64,000 nt of DNA, taken from positions 1 to 64,000 of the forward strand of contig DCHS01000026.1 of NCBI GenBank assembly GCA_002314875.1, given 5' to 3'. The translations under genes and the position numbers were made by a program. The DNA comes from Prevotellaceae bacterium UBA1746. Lineage in GTDB: Bacteria > Bacteroidota > Bacteroidia > Bacteroidales > Bacteroidaceae. A model generated the notes under the pieces. It made no database searches, was not told the origin of the DNA, and worked only from the letters and a program-made list of their open reading frames with translations. The stretch's first letter is position 1. Each line of letters starts with the position of its first letter. This document shows positions 58,899 through 64,000 of the stretch, one piece after another.

Positions 58899-60941
58899 AT
58901 GGCAACACCACAGAATCCTCAAATGAACAAGCCCGGCAATAAGTCCGACGGCCCCAAGATGCCTAAATTCAATCTCAATTGGATTTACGTCATCATCATC
59001 GGTGCCCTCGCCGTCATGTTGTATCAGGGCAATCAGAATCCTGGTAGCTTTGACAAGGAAATCAGCTACTCAGAGATGAAAACTTATTTGTCAAAAGGCT
59101 ATGCGAGCGAAGTCACCGTTGACAAGACGGAGGGCGTCGTTCATGTGGCTATCACCCCCGCGCATATCCGCGATGTCTTCAAAAAGGGCGTTGACGAAGT
59201 CGGCAAGAAACCGACTGTCACCACACGCTATCCTTCTGCCGACAAGGTGGAAGACTACCTGGCAAGTATTGACTACAAAGGCAAGGTGACTTACGAGGAG
59301 ACACGCTCCATCTGGCTCAATATTCTCTCAAGCCTCTTCCCCATCATCTTCTTCGTCGGCCTCTGGTGGTTCCTCATGCGCCGTATGGGAGGCATGGGCG
59401 GCAGTGGCGGCGGCATCTTCAGTGTCGGCAAGTCAAAGGCCAAGGAATATGACAAGGAGAGCGGTCCTCAGGTAACTTTCAAGGATGTTGCCGGACAGGA
59501 AGGAGCAAAGCAGGAAGTTCAGGAAATCGTGGACTTCCTCAAGAACCCCGGGAAATACACGGAACTCGGTGGAAAGATTCCCAAGGGTGCTCTGCTCGTG
59601 GGTCCTCCGGGAACAGGTAAAACCCTATTGGCAAAGGCTGTAGCAGGCGAAGCTGAGGTTCCCTTCTTCTCCATGTCAGGTTCTGACTTTGTTGAAATGT
59701 TTGTCGGCGTCGGCGCCAGCCGTGTCCGCGATCTTTTTGAAAAGGCAAAGGCTAAGGCTCCCGCTATTGTGTTCATCGATGAAATCGATGCCATCGGCCG
59801 TGCGCGTAGTAACCGTGCCAGCTTCGGTGGTAACGACGAGCGTGAAAGTACCTTGAACCAGCTCCTTACGGAAATGGACGGTTTCGGAACAAACAGCGGT
59901 GTCATTATCCTCGCTGCCACAAACCGTGTCGATGTCCTTGACTCTGCTCTTCTCCGTGCCGGACGTTTTGACCGTCAGATCCATGTTGACCTCCCTGATC
60001 TCCCCGAGCGTATCGCCATCTTCAATGTTCATCTCCGTCCTCTCAAACTGGAAGAGGGTCTTGACATTGAACTCCTGGCACGACAGACTCCGGGATTCTC
60101 CGGTGCCGATATCGCCAATGTCTGCAACGAAGCGGCTCTGATTGCTGCCCGTCACAATCACGACCATGTCGGTAAGCAGGATTTCCTTGACGCTGTCGAC
60201 CGTATTGTCGGTGGTCTCGAAAAGAAAACAAAGGTGATGACTCAGGCTGAGAAGCGCAGCATTGCCCTCCACGAGGCAGGCCATGCCGCAGTAAGCTGGC
60301 TGCTGGAATTTGCCAACCCGCTCATCAAGGTTACCATCGTTCCCCGTGGACAGGCCCTCGGTGCAGCTTGGTATCTCCCCGAAGAGCGTACAATTGTCAC
60401 CAAGGAGCAGATGCTCGATGAACTTTGTGCAACGCTCGGCGGCCGTGCTGCTGAGGAAATCTTCACTGGCCATATCTCCTCCGGCGCCATGAATGACCTT
60501 GAAAAGGTAACGAAGCGCGCATACGGTATGGTGGCTTATATGGGTATGAGCGAAAAGCTCCCCAACCTTTGCTACTACAACAATCAGGAGAGTTTCGTCA
60601 AGCCTTACAGCGATGACACCGCCCGACTGATTGACGAAGAGGTCCAGCGTATCATCAACGAACAGTATCTCCGTGCCAAGGAACTTCTGACGGAACATGC
60701 TGGCCAGCACAAGGAACTTGCTGACCTCCTCTGCGAAAAGGAAGTGATCTTCGCAAAGGATGTCGAGGATATCTTCGGAGCCCGTCCCTGGCGCTCCCGT
60801 GCTGACATTCTCCTGGAGGAACAGCCGAAGGAAGATGACACTGTGCTTTCATCTTCGGAAAACGATAACAACAGTGAAGCTGTGCTTGCATCTTCAGAAA
60901 ACGATAACCGCCCTGATGGCGAAAACACTGAAAACTCATGA
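58899..60941 (+). CDS. ftsH: ATP-dependent zinc metalloprotease FtsH
   Basis: Membrane-anchored AAA+ protease that degrades misfolded and regulatory membrane proteins. Of 680 residues, the first membrane segment is [17 protein letters not shown] and the second [18 protein letters not shown]; the part between lies in the periplasm. The AAA module has Walker [10 protein letters not shown] (235-242) and the [13 protein letters not shown] pore region. Walker B is [12 protein letters not shown] and the second region of homology is [13 protein letters not shown]. The zinc site is HEAGH at 458-462. The C-terminal tail is acidic ([19 protein letters not shown]), with a duplicated ASSENDN-like repeat. 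It overlaps cdsA by 4 nt. Confidence 0.97.
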   Translation: MATPQNPQMNKPGNKSDGPKMPKFNLNWIYVIIIGALAVMLYQGNQNPGSFDKEISYSEMKTYLSKGYASEVTVDKTEGVVHVAITPAHIRDVFKKGVDEVGKKPTVTTRYPSADKVEDYLASIDYKGKVTYEETRSIWLNILSSLFPIIFFVGLWWFLMRRMGGMGGSGGGIFSVGKSKAKEYDKESGPQVTFKDVAGQEGAKQEVQEIVDFLKNPGKYTELGGKIPKGALLVGPPGTGKTLLAKAVAGEAEVPFFSMSGSDFVEMFVGVGASRVRDLFEKAKAKAPAIVFIDEIDAIGRARSNRASFGGNDERESTLNQLLTEMDGFGTNSGVIILAATNRVDVLDSALLRAGRFDRQIHVDLPDLPERIAIFNVHLRPLKLEEGLDIELLARQTPGFSGADIANVCNEAALIAARHNHDHVGKQDFLDAVDRIVGGLEKKTKVMTQAEKRSIALHEAGHAAVSWLLEFANPLIKVTIVPRGQALGAAWYLPEERTIVTKEQMLDELCATLGGRAAEEIFTGHISSGAMNDLEKVTKRAYGMVAYMGMSEKLPNLCYYNNQESFVKPYSDDTARLIDEEVQRIINEQYLRAKELLTEHAGQHKELADLLCEKEVIFAKDVEDIFGARPWRSRADILLEEQPKEDDTVLSSSENDNNSEAVLASSENDNRPDGENTENS

Positions 60942-61780
60942 AAAATCTTGTGATACGCACCATCACCGGTCTGGTCTATGTTGTGGCTCTTGTAGCATGT
61001 ACGCTTTGGCACCCCGTCAGCGCCTTCTTCTTCTTTGGAGCGGTGGCACTGGCAGGAGTCCTGGAGTTCTGCACCATTATGAACAATCACTATGAGGCGG
61101 ATATCAACCGCAACATCACGGCAATGGCAGCTGTCATCCTCGTGGCAGCAAGCTGGGAATACCAGTTGGGACTTGGCGACTACACCAAGATGATTGCACT
61201 CTACGGTTTCACCCTCCTCTATATTATTATTACTGAACTTTACCGCCAGGCAGAAGATCCCATCAAGAACTGGACGCTGGCGCTTGCTTCTCAGTTATAT
61301 GTAGCACTGCCCTTCGCCCTTCTTCCCTTTATCTGCGTTCATTACGATATTGAAAAGGGCGGTATGGCATACGACGGCATGTATGCACTTGCCATCTTCA
61401 TCTTCCTTTGGACAAGCGATACCGGTGCCTACCTCGTCGGCTCCTTGTTGGGAAAGTATATTCCCTACAAACTCTTCCCTCGCATCAGCCCGCACAAGTC
61501 CTGGGTAGGCAGTATAGGTGGCGGATTGCTGACACTTGCTGCCGCTGCCGTCCTTTGGCACTTCGTCGGAGGTCTCTCCCTCCTTCAGTGGTTGGGCCTT
61601 GGCCTCGTCGTCTGCGTCTTCGGAACCTGGGGCGATCTTGTTGAAAGCCTCATCAAGCGCCAGCTGGGTATTAAGGACAGCGGTAATGTCCTTCCCGGAC
61701 ACGGAGGAATCCTGGACCGCTTTGACTCCGCCCTCCTTGCCATTCCTGCCGCAGTAATCTATTGCACCTATTTCTTATAA
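60938..61780 (+). CDS. cdsA: Phosphatidate cytidylyltransferase
   Basis: Makes CDP-diacylglycerol from phosphatidate and CTP, the branch point of phospholipid synthesis, in the inner membrane. The 280-residue protein has about seven hydrophobic segments. The CDP-DAG synthase signature GIKDSGNVLPGHGGILDRFD is intact near the C-terminus, along with SPHKSWVGSIGG. The ATG overlaps the ftsH stop by 4 nt, implying translational coupling. A hairpin terminator immediately follows the stop. Confidence 0.95.
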   Translation: MKNLVIRTITGLVYVVALVACTLWHPVSAFFFFGAVALAGVLEFCTIMNNHYEADINRNITAMAAVILVAASWEYQLGLGDYTKMIALYGFTLLYIIITELYRQAEDPIKNWTLALASQLYVALPFALLPFICVHYDIEKGGMAYDGMYALAIFIFLWTSDTGAYLVGSLLGKYIPYKLFPRISPHKSWVGSIGGGLLTLAAAAVLWHFVGGLSLLQWLGLGLVVCVFGTWGDLVESLIKRQLGIKDSGNVLPGHGGILDRFDSALLAIPAAVIYCTYFL

Positions 61781-61830
61781 AAACCTATCGGCGAGAACTC
61801 ATGACAGTCCTTGCCCATAGGTTTTCTTTT
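61780..61830 (+). terminator. Terminator of the rsfS-ftsH-cdsA operon
   Basis: AAAACCTAT-C-GGC pairs with GCC-C-ATAGGTTTT around a loop of about 20 nt, followed by CTTTTTC. It starts at the cdsA stop codon. Confidence 0.8.
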
Positions 61831-61885
61831 TCAAAAATCAACATAGCTTCTATTTCCAAGGAATATATAGACCTTAAAATCCGAT

Positions 61886-64000
61886 ATGAAGAAATTATTC
61901 TCTCTCCTTGCTCTTCTGCTGACCACCTTTGCAGCATGGGCGCAATTACCCGAATTCAGCACGGCTGATGCTCCGGTGTACTATAAGATACAGTTTACCC
62001 AGGGCAACACGGTACTGCAGGACAATGGTTCCGGAACTTTCTTTACCAATGAAAATAACGGAAGTTCTGCGGGACAGCTCTTTGCTTTCGTAGGATCACA
62101 AAGCAGTTTCAAGTTGCTCTCTAAAAGCGGTAACTACGCGACGACGGCAACGGGAACGGCGACCAACGGTCAGTCTGCAACGCTGCTGAAAAGCGGTTCC
62201 ACGGGGAAGGCTTTCTGCATCCAGAATTCTCCCAACGGAAACGGTCAGTATGTGATCTCGCTCACCACGGACAAGACGAAGGGTTTCAATACTTGGGGCG
62301 GTGCGAGTGCCGGACACAATATCGGCTTCTGGGATACCTCTGATATCAACGACCAAATCAAGTTCGTTGCAGAAGATGATCTCCCCGACTATTCAGAACT
62401 CGAAGCACTGATTTCCAAGGAATACACCCAGAGTGGTACGAAACTCTCCAGTTGGACACCTGAAAATGCCCTCACGCTTTGGTACAACACTCCCGCAACC
62501 TTGACCAGCAGCAGTTACAAGTGGATGGAATACAGTCTTCCCATCGGTAACGGTCGCCTCGGCGCTTGTCTCTTCGGCGGTGTCCATGCTGATCAGCTGC
62601 AGTTTAACGAGAAGAGTCTCTGGAGTGGTACCTCAACCATCCAAGGCAACCCCAACCACGGAAACTACCGCAATTTCGGCTCCTTATATATAATAGATGA
62701 GAGCGGAGATTATTCCTCCTTCTCCAATTATAAGCGTTGGCTTGACATTCAGGACGGCGTTGGCGGTGTTGATTTCACCGATGCCACCGAAAACGCCTAC
62801 GCCCGTCGTTACTTTGCCTCAGAACCTGACAATGTCATCGTTGCACATTACGCTGCCCCCGAAGGCAGAAAACTGGCTTTCCAAATCAGTTATTATGCTG
62901 GTGACGCCATCAATGCTTCGAAGCCGGCCTACAAGGACAACGAGGGTTCTTTCCACGGCTACACGGATTTGCTGAAGTACAACACGACATTCCGCGTTAT
63001 CCCCGTTGGCGATGGCGCCACGGTAACTGCTGATGCGCAAGGTATTCATGTGGCAAACGCTGACGAGGTCTTGGTACTCTTGGCAGGAAAGACGGACTAC
63101 GACGGCACAAACGTGAAGACTTTCTCAACGGGTGTTGGTGCAGAAGGCCTTGCCCAGGAAATAAAATCAACGCTCGACGCCGCAGCAGCCAAGACTTACG
63201 ACGAACTCTATGCCGCTCATGTTGAGAATTTCCGAAGCTATATGGGACGTGTCAGCCTGACACTGGGTACCAGCACCAAGGAAGCTCAGACTACGAAGAC
63301 AACGGAGGATCTTGTAACCTACTACAACAAATCCACAACGAACTCCAAGAGTGCTGACGGCCTCTTCCTCGAGGAACTCTACTTCAACTATGGCCGTTAC
63401 CTCGAAATCAGTTCCAGCCGCGGCAGTCTCGATGTTCCCAGCAACCTTCAGGGCATTTGGAACGACCGCGCCAATGCTCCCTGGAACTCCGATGTCCACA
63501 CGAACATCAACATCCAGATGAACTACTGGCCCGCAGAACCCACAAACCTCAGCGAATGCCATCTTCCCTTCCTGAACTACATCGTGAACATGGTGAATTC
63601 TCCAGGATGGAAACTGGCAGCATCCAACGCAGGACAGAGTGTAGGATGGACCGTTCATACGGAGTCCAACATCTTCGGCGGTATGAGTAGCTGGATGTCC
63701 AACTATACCATTGCCAATGCATGGTATGTCACTCATCTCTGGCAGCATTACCGCTACACCCTCGACAAGGATTATCTTGCAAAGGTTTTCCCCGCAATGT
63801 GGAGCGCATCGCAGTATTGGGCAGAACGCTTGAAACTGGCAAGTGACGGCACTTATGAATGTCCCAACGAATACTCTCCTGAACATGGTCCTGGTAGCGA
63901 AAACGCAACGGCTCACAGTCAGCAACTCTGCCGTGAACTCTTCGAAAACACTCTGGAAGCCATTGAGGTCCTTGGTAACGAGAGCGAACTCAACAAGACC
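61886..64000 (+). CDS. Secreted GH95-family alpha-L-fucosidase, C-terminus cut by window edge
   Basis: Glycoside hydrolase family 95 protein (alpha-1,2-L-fucosidase or alpha-L-galactosidase). The 705 visible codons run off the right edge. Signal peptide MKKLFSLLALLLTTFAAWAQ. Residues 25-190 are an extra beta-trefoil-like domain (YYKIQFTQGNTVLQDNG, KAFCIQNSPNGNGQYV) not normally part of GH95. From about 200, WYNTPATL then YSLPIGNGRLGACLFGG and LQFNEKSLWSG are GH95 N-domain motifs. The catalytic domain has LQGIWNDRANAPWNSD, HTNINIQMNYWPAEPTNLSE and CPNEYSPEHGP. The missing end should complete the (alpha/alpha)6 barrel. Targets would be host or plant fucosylated glycans. Confidence 0.92.
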   Translation, partial: MKKLFSLLALLLTTFAAWAQLPEFSTADAPVYYKIQFTQGNTVLQDNGSGTFFTNENNGSSAGQLFAFVGSQSSFKLLSKSGNYATTATGTATNGQSATLLKSGSTGKAFCIQNSPNGNGQYVISLTTDKTKGFNTWGGASAGHNIGFWDTSDINDQIKFVAEDDLPDYSELEALISKEYTQSGTKLSSWTPENALTLWYNTPATLTSSSYKWMEYSLPIGNGRLGACLFGGVHADQLQFNEKSLWSGTSTIQGNPNHGNYRNFGSLYIIDESGDYSSFSNYKRWLDIQDGVGGVDFTDATENAYARRYFASEPDNVIVAHYAAPEGRKLAFQISYYAGDAINASKPAYKDNEGSFHGYTDLLKYNTTFRVIPVGDGATVTADAQGIHVANADEVLVLLAGKTDYDGTNVKTFSTGVGAEGLAQEIKSTLDAAAAKTYDELYAAHVENFRSYMGRVSLTLGTSTKEAQTTKTTEDLVTYYNKSTTNSKSADGLFLEELYFNYGRYLEISSSRGSLDVPSNLQGIWNDRANAPWNSDVHTNINIQMNYWPAEPTNLSECHLPFLNYIVNMVNSPGWKLAASNAGQSVGWTVHTESNIFGGMSSWMSNYTIANAWYVTHLWQHYRYTLDKDYLAKVFPAMWSASQYWAERLKLASDGTYECPNEYSPEHGPGSENATAHSQQLCRELFENTLEAIEVLGNESELNKT

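Overview
The window looks like a chromosomal segment of a Prevotella-like Bacteroidales bacterium. Supporting signs are the promoter grammar (TAnnTTTG -7 boxes with TTG/TTTG about 19-22 bp upstream, no clear Shine-Dalgarno sites), many signal-peptide proteins ending in a DLSGRR...GLFI.nGKKV tail, a DUF3836 protein, an Omp28-type protein, and a VirE-like/HU-like gene pair beside a polysaccharide locus. No rRNA, transposase, integrase or CRISPR array was found. All calls come from reading the sequence; no database search was run.

Layout. (1) 1-3.3 kb, minus strand: dTDP-L-rhamnose genes rfbA-rfbC-rfbD-rfbB, with rfbB cut by the left edge. (2) 3.5-7.1 kb: tRNA-Lys, then a three-gene minus-strand operon of two PLP sulfur-amino-acid enzymes and a TcdA-type E1-like protein. 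(3) 7.1-31 kb: mainly exported proteins. These are DUF3836, a dockerin-bearing protein, an M6 metalloprotease, a GLUG-like repeat protein, a GH16 glucanase, two large convergent CotH-kinase/lamin-tail proteins, an Omp28-type protein, a BNR-propeller protein and an endonuclease-I-type nuclease, plus an OmpR-type two-component system. (4) 30.9-43.3 kb, minus strand and visibly AT-rich: a surface-polysaccharide operon with glycosyltransferases, three acyltransferase-3 genes (one broken), a hexapeptide acetyltransferase, a Wzy-like polymerase/ligase and a Wzx-like flippase. (5) 43.3-46.7 kb: an accessory island with a promoter and leader for the polysaccharide operon, a VirE-family ATPase gene, a HU-like gene with an exactly phased array of four 22-bp palindromic units in its leader, and a GxxExxY gene bracketed by 'CACAGAG' repeats. 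(6) 46.8-64 kb: a GH51 arabinofuranosidase, a fused polytopic plus monotopic phosphoglycosyl transferase, a secreted protein, two identical tRNA-Gln genes, a GT2/Ca-ATPase/Na-Pi symporter group, the housekeeping operon rsfS-ftsH-cdsA, and a right-edge-truncated GH95 fucosidase.

How it fits together. The rfb genes supply dTDP-rhamnose. The fused phosphoglycosyl transferase could prime undecaprenyl phosphate. The operon at 30.9-43.3 kb would then extend, acylate, flip and polymerise the glycan. The secreted hydrolases and tail-bearing proteins form a cell-surface degradative set, probably exported through the outer membrane by a shared route. The most unusual non-coding element is the 4 x 22 bp palindrome array at 45189-45276, lying between overlapping divergent promoters and the HU-like gene.
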